Of a stretch of 64,000 bases of DNA, positions 10,941-21,021 are shown in pieces. Source of the DNA: Brucella haematophila (GTDB taxonomy: Bacteria; Pseudomonadota; Alphaproteobacteria; Rhizobiales; Rhizobiaceae). Each line of letters opens with the position of its first letter. The stretch's first letter is position 1. The translations under genes and the position numbers were made by a program. The notes below the pieces were generated by a model, which had not been told where the DNA came from, ran no database searches, and saw only the letters and a program-made list of their open reading frames with translations. Where the stretch lies: contig NZ_VCPE01000002.1 of the NCBI RefSeq assembly GCF_005938105.1, positions 434,001-498,000 of the forward strand, written 5' to 3'.

Positions 10941-12137
10941 ATGAATATTCACGAATATCAGGCCAAGCGCCTGCTTCACACCTACGGCGCGCCGATCGCC
11001 AACGGTGTGGCTGTCTATTCCGTCGAGCAGGCGGAAGAGTGGGCAAAGACGCTTCCCGGACCGCTTTATGTCGTCAAGAGCCAGATCCATGCTGGCGGAC
11101 GCGGCAAGGGCAAGTTCAAGGAACTCGGCCCGGACGCCAAGGGCGGCGTGCGCCTCGCCAAGTCGGTTGAGGAAGTGGTTGCCAATGCGAAGGAAATGCT
11201 CGGCAACACGCTCGTCACCAAGCAGACCGGCCCTGCCGGCAAGCAGGTCAACCGTCTTTACATTGAAGATGGCGCCGACATTGATCGCGAACTCTATCTC
11301 TCGATCCTGATCGACCGCACCGTCGGCCGTCCGGCTTTCGTCGTTTCGACCGAAGGCGGCATGGACATCGAAGCCGTTGCCGAAGAAACCCCTGAAAAGA
11401 TCGTGACTGTCGCCATCGATCCGGCCAAGGGCGTAACGGACGAAGACGCCAACAAGCTCGCCGACGCGCTGAAGCTTGAAGGTCAGGCTCGCGAAGACGG
11501 CGTGAAGCTGTTCCCGATCCTCTACAAGGCCTTCACCGAAAAGGACATGAGCCTTCTCGAGATCAACCCGCTGATCGTCATGACCGATGGCCGCGTGCGC
11601 GTTCTCGATGCCAAGGTATCGTTCGACGGCAATGCGCTGTTCCGTCATCCTGACATTCAGGAACTGCGCGATCTGTCGGAAGAAGACGAAAAAGAGATCG
11701 AAGCTTCCAAGTACGACCTCGCTTATGTCGCTCTCGACGGCAATATCGGCTGCATGGTCAACGGCGCTGGCCTTGCCATGGCAACGATGGACATCATCAA
11801 GCTCTACGGTGCAGAACCTGCCAACTTCCTCGACGTTGGTGGCGGCGCTTCCAAGGAGAAGGTGACGGCTGCATTCAAGATCATCACCGCTGATCCGGCT
11901 GTACAGGGCATTCTGGTCAACATCTTCGGTGGCATCATGAAGTGCGACGTGATCGCCGAAGGCGTGATCGCTGCGGTCAAGGAAGTCGGCCTGAAGGTTC
12001 CGCTGGTTGTCCGTCTTGAAGGCACCAATGTGGAACTCGGCAAGAAGATCATCAACGAGAGCGGCCTGAACGTTATTTCGGCTGACGATCTCGACGATGC
12101 GGCGCAGAAGATCGTCGCTGCTGTGAAGGGGAATTAA
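10941..12137 (+). CDS. sucC: Succinyl-CoA synthetase beta subunit (ADP-forming)
   Basis: A 398-residue beta subunit, the usual length. It opens [12 protein letters not shown], followed by an ATP-grasp domain with the glycine-rich loop [10 protein letters not shown], and ends with the C-terminal ligase domain containing [15 protein letters not shown] and [11 protein letters not shown]. With SucD it converts succinyl-CoA, ADP or GDP and phosphate to succinate and nucleoside triphosphate in the TCA cycle. The stop is followed three bases later by sucD, so the pair is co-translated. The 108-base gap after mdh holds a weak terminator. Confidence 0.97.
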   Translation: MNIHEYQAKRLLHTYGAPIANGVAVYSVEQAEEWAKTLPGPLYVVKSQIHAGGRGKGKFKELGPDAKGGVRLAKSVEEVVANAKEMLGNTLVTKQTGPAGKQVNRLYIEDGADIDRELYLSILIDRTVGRPAFVVSTEGGMDIEAVAEETPEKIVTVAIDPAKGVTDEDANKLADALKLEGQAREDGVKLFPILYKAFTEKDMSLLEINPLIVMTDGRVRVLDAKVSFDGNALFRHPDIQELRDLSEEDEKEIEASKYDLAYVALDGNIGCMVNGAGLAMATMDIIKLYGAEPANFLDVGGGASKEKVTAAFKIITADPAVQGILVNIFGGIMKCDVIAEGVIAAVKEVGLKVPLVVRLEGTNVELGKKIINESGLNVISADDLDDAAQKIVAAVKGN

Positions 12138-12140
12138 GGC

Positions 12141-13043
12141 ATGTCCATTCTCGTTAACAAGGACACCAAGGTTCTCGTACAGGGCCTGACCGGCAAGACC
12201 GGTACTTTCCATACCGAACAGGCGCTTGCTTACTACGGCACGCAGATGGTCGGCGGTATCCATCCGAAGAAGGGTGGCGAAACCTGGGAAGGCTCGAAGG
12301 GCGAAAAGCTCCCGATCTTCGCAACCGTTGCCGAAGCCAAGGAACGCACGGGCGCCGATGCATCCGTGATCTACGTTCCGCCAGCAGGCGCAGCCGACGC
12401 GATCATCGAAGCCATCGAAGCTGAAGTTCCGTTCATCGTCTGCATCACCGAAGGCATTCCGGTCCTGGACATGGTTCGCGTCAAGGAGCGTCTGGAACGC
12501 TCGAAGTCGCGCCTGCTCGGACCGAACTGCCCGGGCATCCTGACCCCTGAAGAATGCAAGATCGGCATCATGCCGGGCAATATCTTCAAGAAGGGTTCGG
12601 TGGGTGTTGTATCGCGCTCCGGCACGCTTACCTATGAAGCTGTGTTCCAGACCTCGAACGAGGGCCTCGGCCAGACCACTGCTGTCGGTATCGGCGGCGA
12701 CCCGGTCAAGGGCACCGAGTTCATCGACGTGCTGGAAATGTTCCTGGCCGACGACGAAACCAAGTCGATCGTCATGATCGGTGAAATCGGCGGTTCGGCT
12801 GAAGAAGATGCGGCTCAGTTCCTCAAGGACGAAGCCAAGCGCGGTCGCAAGAAGCCAATGGTCGGCTTCATCGCTGGCCGTACGGCTCCTGCCGGACGCA
12901 CCATGGGCCATGCCGGCGCCGTGATCTCCGGTGGCAAGGGCGGAGCGGAAGACAAGATTGCAGCCATGGAATCGGCTGGCATCCGCGTCTCCCCGTCGCC
13001 TGCGCAGCTCGGCAAGACGCTGGTCGAAGTCCTCAAGGGCTAA
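12141..13043 (+). CDS. sucD: Succinyl-CoA synthetase alpha subunit
   Basis: A 300-residue alpha subunit. The CoA-binding Rossmann part starts with [16 protein letters not shown], and the ligase domain carries the phosphorylated histidine in [30 protein letters not shown] and [12 protein letters not shown] are further family signatures. It forms the heterotetramer with SucC, whose gene ends four bases upstream. A stable hairpin (13064-13092) follows the stop, separating sucCD from sucAB transcriptionally or by partial attenuation. Confidence 0.97.
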   Translation: MSILVNKDTKVLVQGLTGKTGTFHTEQALAYYGTQMVGGIHPKKGGETWEGSKGEKLPIFATVAEAKERTGADASVIYVPPAGAADAIIEAIEAEVPFIVCITEGIPVLDMVRVKERLERSKSRLLGPNCPGILTPEECKIGIMPGNIFKKGSVGVVSRSGTLTYEAVFQTSNEGLGQTTAVGIGGDPVKGTEFIDVLEMFLADDETKSIVMIGEIGGSAEEDAAQFLKDEAKRGRKKPMVGFIAGRTAPAGRTMGHAGAVISGGKGGAEDKIAAMESAGIRVSPSPAQLGKTLVEVLKG

Positions 13044-13063
13044 GATCGGTTCGAGTTTGAATA

Positions 13064-13092
13064 TCCCGGCGGCGGCGAAAGCCGCTGCCGGG
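13064..13092 (+). terminator. Hairpin after sucD
   Basis: A 12-base stem with one G-T pair (CCCGGCGGCGGC / GCCGCTGCCGGG) and a GAAA loop, followed by only three T. A strong hairpin but a weak terminator. Confidence 0.55.
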
Positions 13093-13125
13093 TTTGGCAT
13101 AACAAAGACATACTGAAGCCGGATA

Positions 13126-13153
13126 CCGGGCTTTAAGGGCCGGGCTTTAAGGG
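13126..13153. repeat. Perfect 14-bp tandem repeat upstream of sucA
   Basis: CCGGGCTTTAAGGG occurs twice head to tail with no spacer. It lies in the putative sucA promoter or leader. Confidence 0.7.
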
Positions 13154-13386
13154 AATGGCAGGCATTCGCGGTCATTCTCCGGTGTCGAACAAATAGACCG
13201 GGCGGTTCTGACAATTGCGTCGGAACAGATCGCTCGGGTCGCGTAGAAACGAGTTTTGCCGGGGTCTGTTGTGGTTCCTCCCCGGCGGCGTGAGGGATGA
13301 AGGTTTCGGCAACGAACTTCCGGAAACTTCCGGCCCGCGCAGATGAGCTACTGACAAGGAGACGGAGCAAAGCTCCGGATTAGGTT

Positions 13387-16300
13387 ATGGCAAGGCAAGA
13401 ACAGGCCAACGACGTTTTCGCCCTTACCTCGTTCCTCTATGGCGGCAACGCCGACTATATCGAGGAGCTGTACGCCAAGTATGAGGATGATCCGAATTCG
13501 GTTGATCCGCAGTGGCGCGATTTTTTCGCGAAGCTGGGCGATAGTGCCGAAGATGTGAAGAAGAATGCTCAAGGGCCAAGCTGGACCAGAAAGAACTGGC
13601 CGATTGCCGCCAATGGCGAACTCGTCTCCGCTCTCGACGGCAATTGGGCTGAAGTCGAAAAGCATGTGACCGACAAGCTGAAGGGCAAGGCTGCCCAGAA
13701 CGGCAAGGGCGACGGTAAAGCCGCTGCCGCACTGTCCGCTGAAGAGATTGCACAGGCTGCACGCGATAGCGTTCGCGCCATCATGATGATCCGCGCTTAT
13801 CGCATGCGCGGCCATCTGCATGCCAATCTTGATCCGCTCGGTCTGGCCGAAAAGCCGAACGACTATAATGAGCTGGAGCCGGAAGCTTACGGCTTCACGC
13901 CTGCCGATTACAATCGCAAGATTTTCATCGACAATGTGCTCGGTCTCGAATACGCGACCGTGCCGGAAATGCTCGACATTCTGAAGCGCACCTATTGCGG
14001 CACGATCGGCGTCGAGTTCATGCATATTTCCGATCCGGCTGAAAAGGCCTGGATTCAGGAACGCATCGAAGGTCCGGATAAAAAGGTTGCTTTCACGCCG
14101 GAAGGCAAGAAGGCCATTCTGTCGAAGCTCATCGAAGCGGAAGGCTTCGAGCAGTTCATCGACGTCAAGTACAAGGGCACCAAGCGTTTCGGCCTCGATG
14201 GCGGTGAATCGCTGATCCCGGCACTGGAACAGATCGTCAAGCGCGGCGGTCAGATGGGTCTCAAGGAAGTCGTGTTTGGTATGGCGCACCGTGGCCGTCT
14301 GAACGTGCTCAGCCAGGTTATGGCCAAGCCACACCGCGCTATTTTCCACGAGTTCAAGGGCGGCTCCTATGCGCCGGACGATGTGGAAGGCTCGGGCGAC
14401 GTGAAGTACCATCTTGGCGCTTCGTCGGACCGCGAGTTCGATGGCAACAAGGTTCACCTGTCGCTGACCGCCAACCCGTCGCACCTTGAAATCGTCAACC
14501 CGGTTGTCATGGGCAAGGCCCGCGCCAAGCAGGATCTGCTTGTCGGTCGCACCCGTGACGACATGGTTCCGCTGACCGAACGCGCCAAGGTTCTGCCGCT
14601 GCTGCTGCACGGCGATGCCGCTTTCGCAGGTCAGGGTGTGGTTGCCGAGTGCCTGGGTCTTTCGGGCCTCAAGGGTCACCGCGTCGGTGGAACGCTGCAT
14701 TTCATCATCAACAACCAGATCGGTTTCACCACCAATCCGGCTTTCTCGCGTTCTTCGCCTTATCCGTCCGATGTGGCGAAGATGGTCGAAGCGCCGGTCT
14801 TCCACGTCAATGGCGACGATCCGGAAGCTGTGGTGTTCGCAGCCAAGGTTGCGATGGAATTCCGCATGACCTTCCACAAGCCGGTGGTCGTGGACATGTT
14901 CTGCTACCGTCGCTTCGGCCACAATGAAGGCGACGAACCGTCCTTCACCCAGCCGTTGATGTATAAGGAAATCCGCGCGCACAAGACGACCGTTCAGCTC
15001 TACAGCGAAAAGCTGATTGCCGAAGGTCTGCTCACCCAGGCCGACGTCGACAAGATGAAGGCCGACTGGCGCGAAAAGCTCGAAATCGAGTTCGAAGCCG
15101 GACAGAGCTACAAGCCGAACAAGGCCGACTGGCTTGATGGTGCCTGGGCTGGTCTGCGCACGGCTGACAATGCCGACGAGCAGCGCCGCGGCAAGACCGG
15201 TGTTCCGATCAAGACGCTCAAGGAAATCGGCAAGAAGCTGGTTGAAGTGCCGCAGGACTTCCACGTCCATCGCACCATCCAGCGCTTCCTCGATAACCGC
15301 GCCAAGATGATGGAAACCGGTGAAGGCATCGATTGGGCAACTGCTGAATCGCTGGCATTCGCCACGCTCGTTGCGGAAGGCCATCCGATCCGTCTGTCCG
15401 GTCAGGATGTGGAACGCGGCACCTTCTCGCAGCGTCACACGGTTCTCTACGATCAGGAAAACCAGAACCGCTACACACCCCTGAACAATATTCAGAAGGG
15501 TCAGGCGATCTACGAAGCCATCAACTCGATGCTTTCGGAAGAAGCGGTACTCGGCTACGAATATGGTTATTCGCTGTCCGATCCACGCGCGCTGGTTCTG
15601 TGGGAAGCCCAGTTCGGCGATTTCGCCAACGGTGCGCAGGTCGTGTTCGACCAGTTCATCTCGTCGGGTGAACGCAAGTGGCTGCGTATGTCCGGTCTCG
15701 TCTGCCTTCTGCCGCATGGCTATGAAGGTCAGGGTCCTGAACATTCGTCGGCTCGTCTGGAACGTTATCTCCAGCTCTGCGCTGAAGACAACATGCAGGT
15801 TGCCAACGTTACGACGCCGGCTAACTACTACCATATTCTGCGCCGCCAGATGAAGCGTGACTTCCGCAAGCCGCTCATCATGATGACGCCGAAGTCCCTG
15901 CTGCGTCACAAGCGTGCTGTATCGAGCCTCAGCGAACTGTCGGGCGATTCCTCGTTCCACCGTCTGCTTTGGGACGATGCGCAGTACAACAAGGGCGAAG
16001 AAGGCATCAAGCTTCAAAAGGACGCCAAGATCCGTCGCGTCGTGCTCTGCTCGGGCAAGGTCTATTACGATCTGTACGAAGAGCGTGAAAAGCGCGGCAT
16101 CGACGATGTCTACCTGCTGCGTGTTGAACAGCTCTACCCGTTCCCGGCCAAGGCGCTCATCAACGAGCTGTCGCGTTTCCGCCATGCGGAAATCGTCTGG
16201 TGTCAGGAAGAGCCGAAGAACATGGGTGCGTGGTCGTTCATCGATCCGTATCTGGAATGGGTGCTGGCGCATATCGATGCCAAGCATCAGCGCGTCCGCT

Positions 16301-16398
16301 ACACGGGCCGCCCGGCTGCCGCTTCTCCGGCAACCGGCCTGATGTCGAAGCATCTTGCGCAGCTTGAGGCTTTCCTTGAGGATGCGCTCGGTAACTGA
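13387..16398 (+). CDS. sucA: 2-oxoglutarate dehydrogenase E1 component
   Basis: A 1003-residue thiamine-diphosphate enzyme, the normal size for SucA. It decarboxylates 2-oxoglutarate and passes the succinyl group to the lipoyl arm of SucB. The N-terminal E2-binding segment (NADYIEELYAKYEDDPNSV) is present, as are MAHRGRLNVL, the ThDP-binding HGDAAFAGQGVV and NNQIGFTTNP motifs, and the C-terminal EGQGPEHSSARLERYLQL. AAGGAGA upstream supports the ATG at 13387. It is followed by sucB after 92 bases containing a UUCG hairpin, which could tune the E1:E2 ratio. Confidence 0.97.
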   Translation: MARQEQANDVFALTSFLYGGNADYIEELYAKYEDDPNSVDPQWRDFFAKLGDSAEDVKKNAQGPSWTRKNWPIAANGELVSALDGNWAEVEKHVTDKLKGKAAQNGKGDGKAAAALSAEEIAQAARDSVRAIMMIRAYRMRGHLHANLDPLGLAEKPNDYNELEPEAYGFTPADYNRKIFIDNVLGLEYATVPEMLDILKRTYCGTIGVEFMHISDPAEKAWIQERIEGPDKKVAFTPEGKKAILSKLIEAEGFEQFIDVKYKGTKRFGLDGGESLIPALEQIVKRGGQMGLKEVVFGMAHRGRLNVLSQVMAKPHRAIFHEFKGGSYAPDDVEGSGDVKYHLGASSDREFDGNKVHLSLTANPSHLEIVNPVVMGKARAKQDLLVGRTRDDMVPLTERAKVLPLLLHGDAAFAGQGVVAECLGLSGLKGHRVGGTLHFIINNQIGFTTNPAFSRSSPYPSDVAKMVEAPVFHVNGDDPEAVVFAAKVAMEFRMTFHKPVVVDMFCYRRFGHNEGDEPSFTQPLMYKEIRAHKTTVQLYSEKLIAEGLLTQADVDKMKADWREKLEIEFEAGQSYKPNKADWLDGAWAGLRTADNADEQRRGKTGVPIKTLKEIGKKLVEVPQDFHVHRTIQRFLDNRAKMMETGEGIDWATAESLAFATLVAEGHPIRLSGQDVERGTFSQRHTVLYDQENQNRYTPLNNIQKGQAIYEAINSMLSEEAVLGYEYGYSLSDPRALVLWEAQFGDFANGAQVVFDQFISSGERKWLRMSGLVCLLPHGYEGQGPEHSSARLERYLQLCAEDNMQVANVTTPANYYHILRRQMKRDFRKPLIMMTPKSLLRHKRAVSSLSELSGDSSFHRLLWDDAQYNKGEEGIKLQKDAKIRRVVLCSGKVYYDLYEEREKRGIDDVYLLRVEQLYPFPAKALINELSRFRHAEIVWCQEEPKNMGAWSFIDPYLEWVLAHIDAKHQRVRYTGRPAAASPATGLMSKHLAQLEAFLEDALGN

Positions 16399-16413
16399 TC
16401 CGGGTTAAGCTTT

Positions 16414-16437
16414 GGAGCAGTTTTTCGAAACTGCTCC
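16414..16437 (+). promoter_or_regulatory. UUCG tetraloop hairpin between sucA and sucB
   Basis: GGAGCAGTTT-TTCG-AAACTGCTCC forms a perfect ten-base-pair stem with a UUCG loop, without a following T-run. Probably an RNA-processing or stability element rather than a terminator. Confidence 0.55.
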
Positions 16438-16490
16438 AGCCTGAATTGAACATTAAATCTAAAGTTTGAAGATCAACGGAAGAAGAAACC

Positions 16491-17717
16491 ATGGCCACCG
16501 AAATTCGCGTTCCCACGCTTGGGGAGTCCGTTACTGAGGCAACCATCGGAAAATGGTTCAAGAAGGTTGGCGATGCTATCGCCATCGACGAACCGCTGGT
16601 GGAACTGGAAACCGACAAGGTGACAGTGGAAGTTCCGGCTGCTGCTGCTGGCGTGCTGGCTGAAATCGTGGCCAAGGAAGGCGACACGGTTGAGGTCAAT
16701 GCTCTGCTCGGCCAGATTTCCGGTGAAGGTGCTGCCGCGCCTGCTCCGAAGAAGGAAGAAGCCAAGCCAGCCGCTGCCGCTCCGGCTGCTGCTGCACCGG
16801 TTGCTTCCGCATCGTCGGGCCCGGCTATGCAGCCTGCACCTGCTGCTTCGAAACTTCTTGCTGAAAGCGGTCTGTCCGCCGATCAGGTTGAAGGCTCGGG
16901 CAAGCGCGGTCAGGTTCTCAAGGGCGACGTTCTCGACGCCATCGCCAAGGGCGTTTCGGCTGCTCCGGCTCCGGTTGCTGCCGCTGCTGCCCGTCCGGCT
17001 TCCTCGGCTGACGACGCATCGCGCGAAGAACGCGTGAAGATGACCCGTCTGCGCCAGACCATCGCCAAGCGTCTGAAGGATGCGCAGAACACTGCCGCCA
17101 TGCTGACGACCTATAACGAAGTCGACATGTCCGCAGTCATGGAACTGCGCACCAAGTACAAAGACGTCTTCGAAAAGAAGCATGGCGTGAAGCTCGGCTT
17201 CATGGGCTTCTTCACGAAGGCTGTTACCCATGCGCTGAAGGAAATCCCGGCTGTTAACGCCGAGATCGACGGCACCGACATCATCTACAAGAACTTTGCG
17301 CATGTCGGCATGGCTGTCGGCACCGACAAGGGCCTTGTCGTTCCGGTTATCCGCGACGCCGATCAGCTTTCGATCGCTGGCGTGGAAAAGGAACTGGGTC
17401 GTCTGGCCAAGGCAGCGCGCGATGGCACGCTTTCGATGGCTGACATGCAGGGGGGCACATTCACCATCACCAATGGTGGCGTTTACGGCTCGCTGATGTC
17501 TTCGCCGATCCTCAATTCGCCACAGTCGGGTATCCTCGGCATGCACAAGATCCAGGACCGTCCGGTTGTTGTCGGCGGCCAGATCGTGATCCGTCCGATG
17601 ATGTACCTGGCCCTGTCCTACGATCACCGCATCGTGGACGGCAAGGAAGCCGTGACCTTCCTGGTCCGTGTCAAGGAAAGCCTGGAAGATCCGGAACGTC
17701 TGGTTCTCGATCTCTAA
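16491..17717 (+). CDS. sucB: Dihydrolipoyl succinyltransferase (2-oxoglutarate dehydrogenase E2)
   Basis: A 408-residue E2 core protein. One lipoyl domain comes first, with the lipoylated lysine K43 in [10 protein letters not shown] long Ala/Pro-rich hinge follows, then the E3-binding peripheral domain ([22 protein letters not shown], about residues 120-150), a second Ala/Pro hinge and the catalytic acyltransferase domain with [14 protein letters not shown] near the C-terminus. It transfers the succinyl group to CoA. The AlaPro hinges are long, as in other alphaproteobacteria. A clear terminator (17731-17762) follows, so the downstream small genes and lpdA probably have their own promoters. 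Confidence 0.97.
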   Translation: MATEIRVPTLGESVTEATIGKWFKKVGDAIAIDEPLVELETDKVTVEVPAAAAGVLAEIVAKEGDTVEVNALLGQISGEGAAAPAPKKEEAKPAAAAPAAAAPVASASSGPAMQPAPAASKLLAESGLSADQVEGSGKRGQVLKGDVLDAIAKGVSAAPAPVAAAAARPASSADDASREERVKMTRLRQTIAKRLKDAQNTAAMLTTYNEVDMSAVMELRTKYKDVFEKKHGVKLGFMGFFTKAVTHALKEIPAVNAEIDGTDIIYKNFAHVGMAVGTDKGLVVPVIRDADQLSIAGVEKELGRLAKAARDGTLSMADMQGGTFTITNGGVYGSLMSSPILNSPQSGILGMHKIQDRPVVVGGQIVIRPMMYLALSYDHRIVDGKEAVTFLVRVKESLEDPERLVLDL

Positions 17718-17730
17718 GCTGGAATTCAGG

Positions 17731-17762
17731 AAAGCCGCCCGAACATGATCGGGCGGCTTTTC
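17731..17762 (+). terminator. Rho-independent terminator after sucB
   Basis: AAAGCCGCCCGA pairs with TCGGGCGGCTTT across a six-base loop, followed by TTTTC. A good terminator for the suc operon. Confidence 0.8.
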
Positions 17763-17793
17763 GGTCGGGTTTGCGAGCAACGGGATTTGCACG

Positions 17794-18219
17794 ATGGAGC
17801 CGGGTCTTTTCTCCTCTTCGCCTTATCTGTCGCCCTATCTGCATCTTGTCGGCTGGAGCGTGGTCCTGCTGGTGGCCCATATTCTCCTGCAAGCCATGAC
17901 GGCGACGCGAGAACTCGGCACCGACTGGAATGCCGGTCCCCGCGATGAAGGGTTGAAACCTTCCGGCGCCATTGCCGGGCGTGCCGAGCGGGCATCGACG
18001 AATTTCCGCGAAACCTATCCGGCTTTTATTGCACTGGCGCTGGCTCTGATCCTGAAAAGCGATGCAAGCGTCTGGGGCATTTACGGAGCCTGGCTCTGGT
18101 TTGCATGCCGTATTGTTTACATTCCGCTCTATCTGGCGGGTATTCCCTATATCCGGTCGCTGATCTGGGTCGGCTCGATGGTCGGACTGGGTGTCATGTT
18201 TCTGGCTTTGATTTTTTGA
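17794..18219 (+). CDS. MAPEG family membrane protein
   Basis: A 141-residue protein with four predicted membrane helices. The sequence GRAERASTNFRETYPAFIAL is the MAPEG family signature (membrane-associated proteins in eicosanoid and glutathione metabolism), with the conserved R, N, E and P. Bacterial members are mostly uncharacterised; some have glutathione-transferase or peroxidase activity. The C-terminal helix ends LGVMFLALIF. It lies just after the suc terminator, upstream of a LysE-type exporter with a 47-base gap, so the two may form a short unit. Substrate unknown. Confidence 0.85.
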   Translation: MEPGLFSSSPYLSPYLHLVGWSVVLLVAHILLQAMTATRELGTDWNAGPRDEGLKPSGAIAGRAERASTNFRETYPAFIALALALILKSDASVWGIYGAWLWFACRIVYIPLYLAGIPYIRSLIWVGSMVGLGVMFLALIF

Positions 18220-18266
18220 TGGCTGCCTGCGCGGGAATTCGCGCATAACGCAGTAAAGGAAAAGCG

Positions 18267-18905
18267 ATGCATCCCTATCTCTTCGAACTGGCTTCCCTGA
18301 TGGCCATCTTCTTCTTTGCGATTGTTTCGCCGGGAGCGGATCTGGCCATGGTCATGCGGCAGTCGTTGATGCATGGCCGTCGTGAGGCGATCATCACCAG
18401 CTTCGGGATCGGGGCGGCGCTGATGATGCATGTCACCTATACGGTGCTGGGCCTCGGTCTCATCATTTCCAAGTCGATCTATCTGTTCAACATCGTCAAA
18501 TGGTGCGGTGTGGCCTATCTGGTCTATATCGGCATCAAGGCGTTGCGCGCTGGCACAACGAAGATCGAAGTCGATACGGATTCCAAAGAACCGCGCAAGC
18601 AGCAGAGCTTTGCCAAAGCCTTCGGCCTCGGCTTTGCGGCGAATGCGCTCAATCCGAAAGCTGTGTTCTTCTTCCTGTCGATTTTCTCGACGGTCGTTCA
18701 CGCGCATACGCCGACCGAAGTGAAGCTTGGCTACGGTGTTGTGATGGCCACTGCGCTGATCAGCTGGTTTATCGGCGTCAGCATTTTCATGACCACGCCG
18801 AAGATGCGCGCGGCTTTCTCGCGGGCTTCGAAATGGATCGATCGCACAAGCGGTGTTGTCTTCATCGCTCTGGGGCTTAAACTTGCCACCGAAAAGGCTA
18901 TGTAA
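18267..18905 (+). CDS. LysE/RhtB family amino-acid exporter
   Basis: A 212-residue membrane protein with six predicted helices, the standard size for LysE/RhtB exporters. The N-terminal signature FFFAIVSPGADLAMVMRQSL, with the conserved SPGAD, and GFAANALNPKAVFFFLSIF (with NPK) are both typical. Such proteins export amino acids such as homoserine, threonine, lysine or leucine, or related metabolites; the substrate cannot be read from the sequence. It lies in the same direction as the MAPEG gene upstream and the periplasmic protein downstream. Confidence 0.9.
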   Translation: MHPYLFELASLMAIFFFAIVSPGADLAMVMRQSLMHGRREAIITSFGIGAALMMHVTYTVLGLGLIISKSIYLFNIVKWCGVAYLVYIGIKALRAGTTKIEVDTDSKEPRKQQSFAKAFGLGFAANALNPKAVFFFLSIFSTVVHAHTPTEVKLGYGVVMATALISWFIGVSIFMTTPKMRAAFSRASKWIDRTSGVVFIALGLKLATEKAM

Positions 18906-18950
18906 GAAGCAATTGATTTGCTGCCGGAAAAACTCAGGGAGAACCGACAG

Positions 18951-19493
18951 ATGCATGTTGCAAGGAAGCTTCTCAAAATAACGGCCGCTTCGGTCGTCGC
19001 CGCATCGGTGTTCTCGACCGCGGTGCAGGCAGCCTGCACCCAGAATCGCGGCATCTATCAGGATCGTGACGGCGCCTACACGCTGACGTTCCGGCCGTTG
19101 CAGACGAACGATCTCAAGATGACGCCAGCGCCGACCAATGAATTCACGATCACCGCGAATGACAAGCCGGAATTCAAGCTGAACGGCATGGTGATCTGGC
19201 CGGAAGAGGGTGTGGCGCGGCCTTATGCGCTCATCACCTATAACTGCAAGGGCGATGGCTCCAATCCGGAAGACCTCGATGATTGCAGCATCTGGCAGAG
19301 CGTCATTTATGCGTTGAAGGAAGGTGCGGAAGCCGAAGTTCTGCCCAAGGCGGACGAGCCTGCCGCACAGGCGGTGCTGTTCCCCGATCTGGTGACGGCG
19401 CTCGACGGTTATGATTTTGGAGCGGCCAAACCCGAAAAGCCGCTTCAGTGGGAAGTGTTCCGCTTTCAGGGATGCACCCCGGATGAAAACTGA
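18951..19493 (+). CDS. Periplasmic protein of unknown function
   Basis: Not recognised. The ATG at 18951 was chosen because GGGAGA lies upstream at a good distance; the frame is open from 18918. The 180-residue protein has a signal peptide (MHVARKLLKITAASVVAASVFSTAVQA) with likely cleavage after AVQA. The mature part begins ACTQNRGIYQD and carries four cysteines, including CKGDGSNPEDLDDC, which could form disulfides in the periplasm. No membrane anchor or catalytic motif is visible. It sits between a LysE exporter and lpdA, with 117 bases before lpdA. Confidence 0.8.
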   Translation: MHVARKLLKITAASVVAASVFSTAVQAACTQNRGIYQDRDGAYTLTFRPLQTNDLKMTPAPTNEFTITANDKPEFKLNGMVIWPEEGVARPYALITYNCKGDGSNPEDLDDCSIWQSVIYALKEGAEAEVLPKADEPAAQAVLFPDLVTALDGYDFGAAKPEKPLQWEVFRFQGCTPDEN

Positions 19494-19610
19494 TCGGCAG
19501 CTCTGACGCAGGCCGGTTATTTCAAGCATTTTGCAGCCGAAACATTTGGCGTCGCATAAATGTGGTACTCTAACGAAAAACGTTCAGGAAAGACTGAAAA
19601 GGGTAATTCA

Positions 19611-21014
19611 ATGTCTTATGATGTGGTTGTCATCGGTACGGGCCCCGGCGGTTATGTCGCCGCAATCAAGGCTGCGCAGCTGGGTCTCTCGGTTGCTGTG
19701 GTGGAAAAGCGCAAGACCTTCGGCGGCACCTGCCTCAATGTCGGCTGCATTCCGTCCAAGGCGCTTCTGCATGCATCGGAAGTCTTTGCCGAAGCTGGTC
19801 ATTCCTTCGATACGCTTGGTGTGGAAGTGTCGCCCAAGCTTAATCTGGGAAAGATGCTGGCTCACAAGGACGCGACCGTGAAGGCCAATGTGACCGGCGT
19901 GGAATTCCTGTTCAAGAAGAACAAGATCACGCCTTACATCGGCACCGGCAAGGTCGTCGCCAAGGGCAAGGTTTCCGTGACCGCCGAGGACGGCAAGGTC
20001 GAGGAAATCGAAGCCAAGAACATCATCATCGCCACGGGCTCTGACGTCGCCGGTATTCCGGGCGTCAAGGTCGACATCGATGAGAAGACCATCGTTTCCT
20101 CGACCGGCGCACTGTCCTTCGACAAGGTTCCGGGTCATCTCGTCGTCGTTGGCGGCGGTGTGATCGGTCTGGAACTCGGTTCGGTCTGGGCGCGTCTCGG
20201 TGCAAAGGTCACAGTTGTCGAATATCTCGACAAGGTGCTGGGTGCAATGGACGGCGAAGTCTCCAAGCAGTTCCAGCGTCTGCTCGAAAAGCAGGGCATT
20301 GCCTTCAAGCTCAGCGCGAAAGTGACGGGCGTCGAAAAGTCTGGTAAGGGCGCGAAGGTCACTTTCGAGCCTGTAAAGGGCGGCGATGCCGAAACACTCG
20401 AAGCCGATGCCGTTCTGATCTCCACGGGCCGTCGTCCTTACACGGATGGTCTTGGCCTTCAGGAAGCAGGCGTCAATGTCGATGATCGCGGCCGCGTTGC
20501 GATTGACGATCACTGGCGCACCAATGTCGAAGGTATTTACGCCATCGGTGACGTGGTGCAGGGCCCGATGCTGGCGCACAAGGCTGAAGACGAAGGCATT
20601 GCTGTTGCCGAAATCATCGCTGGTCAGGCCGGTCATGTGAATTTCGACGTTATTCCAAGCGTTGTCTACACCCAGCCGGAAGTGGCTTCTGTTGGCAAGA
20701 CCGAAGAAGAACTGAAGGCTGCCGGTATCGAATACAAGGTCGGCAAGTTCCCGTTCACGGCCAATGGTCGCGCACGCGCCATGCTGCACACGGACGGTTT
20801 TGTGAAAATCCTCGCCGACAAGGCGACGGATCGCGTTCTGGGCGCGCATATCCTCGGCTATAATGCTGGCGAAATGATCCACGAACTGGCCGTTCTGATG
20901 GAATTCGGCGGCTCGTCGGAAGATCTGGCCCGCACGTGCCATGCGCATCCGACCATGTCGGAAGCCGTGCGCGAATCTGCTCTGGCGACCTTCGCCAAGC
21001 CGATCCATATGTAA
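19611..21014 (+). CDS. lpdA: Dihydrolipoyl dehydrogenase (E3)
   Basis: A 467-residue flavoprotein that reoxidises the dihydrolipoyl arm of 2-oxoacid dehydrogenases with NAD. The FAD loop is IGTGPGGYVAA (from residue 8), the redox disulfide is GGTCLNVGCIPSK (C41 and C46), the NAD loop is VVGGGVIGLELGSVW, and the proton-relay His-Glu is in CHAHPTMSEA. The start at 19611 follows AAAAGGGTAA and gives the canonical MSYDVVVIG. It is probably the E3 of the upstream SucAB complex, although three unrelated small genes and a terminator lie between. Confidence 0.97.
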   Translation: MSYDVVVIGTGPGGYVAAIKAAQLGLSVAVVEKRKTFGGTCLNVGCIPSKALLHASEVFAEAGHSFDTLGVEVSPKLNLGKMLAHKDATVKANVTGVEFLFKKNKITPYIGTGKVVAKGKVSVTAEDGKVEEIEAKNIIIATGSDVAGIPGVKVDIDEKTIVSSTGALSFDKVPGHLVVVGGGVIGLELGSVWARLGAKVTVVEYLDKVLGAMDGEVSKQFQRLLEKQGIAFKLSAKVTGVEKSGKGAKVTFEPVKGGDAETLEADAVLISTGRRPYTDGLGLQEAGVNVDDRGRVAIDDHWRTNVEGIYAIGDVVQGPMLAHKAEDEGIAVAEIIAGQAGHVNFDVIPSVVYTQPEVASVGKTEEELKAAGIEYKVGKFPFTANGRARAMLHTDGFVKILADKATDRVLGAHILGYNAGEMIHELAVLMEFGGSSEDLARTCHAHPTMSEAVRESALATFAKPIHM

Positions 21015-21021
21015 TCTCTTC

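Larger units (their letters stand above)
13044..13386. other. Intergenic region between sucD and sucA
   Basis: 343 bases without a gene. It holds the hairpin at 13064-13092, a perfect 14-bp tandem duplication at 13126-13153, and the sucA ribosome-binding region (AAGGAGACGGAG at about 13357-13368). A separate sucA promoter is likely here. Confidence 0.55.

Noticed and set aside
13348-16353. A 1001-residue open frame on the minus strand across sucA
   Set aside because: Antisense shadow of sucA caused by its codon bias; no start signal or domain.
19608-21008. A 466-residue minus-strand frame opposite lpdA
   Set aside because: Antisense to lpdA, which has all catalytic motifs.
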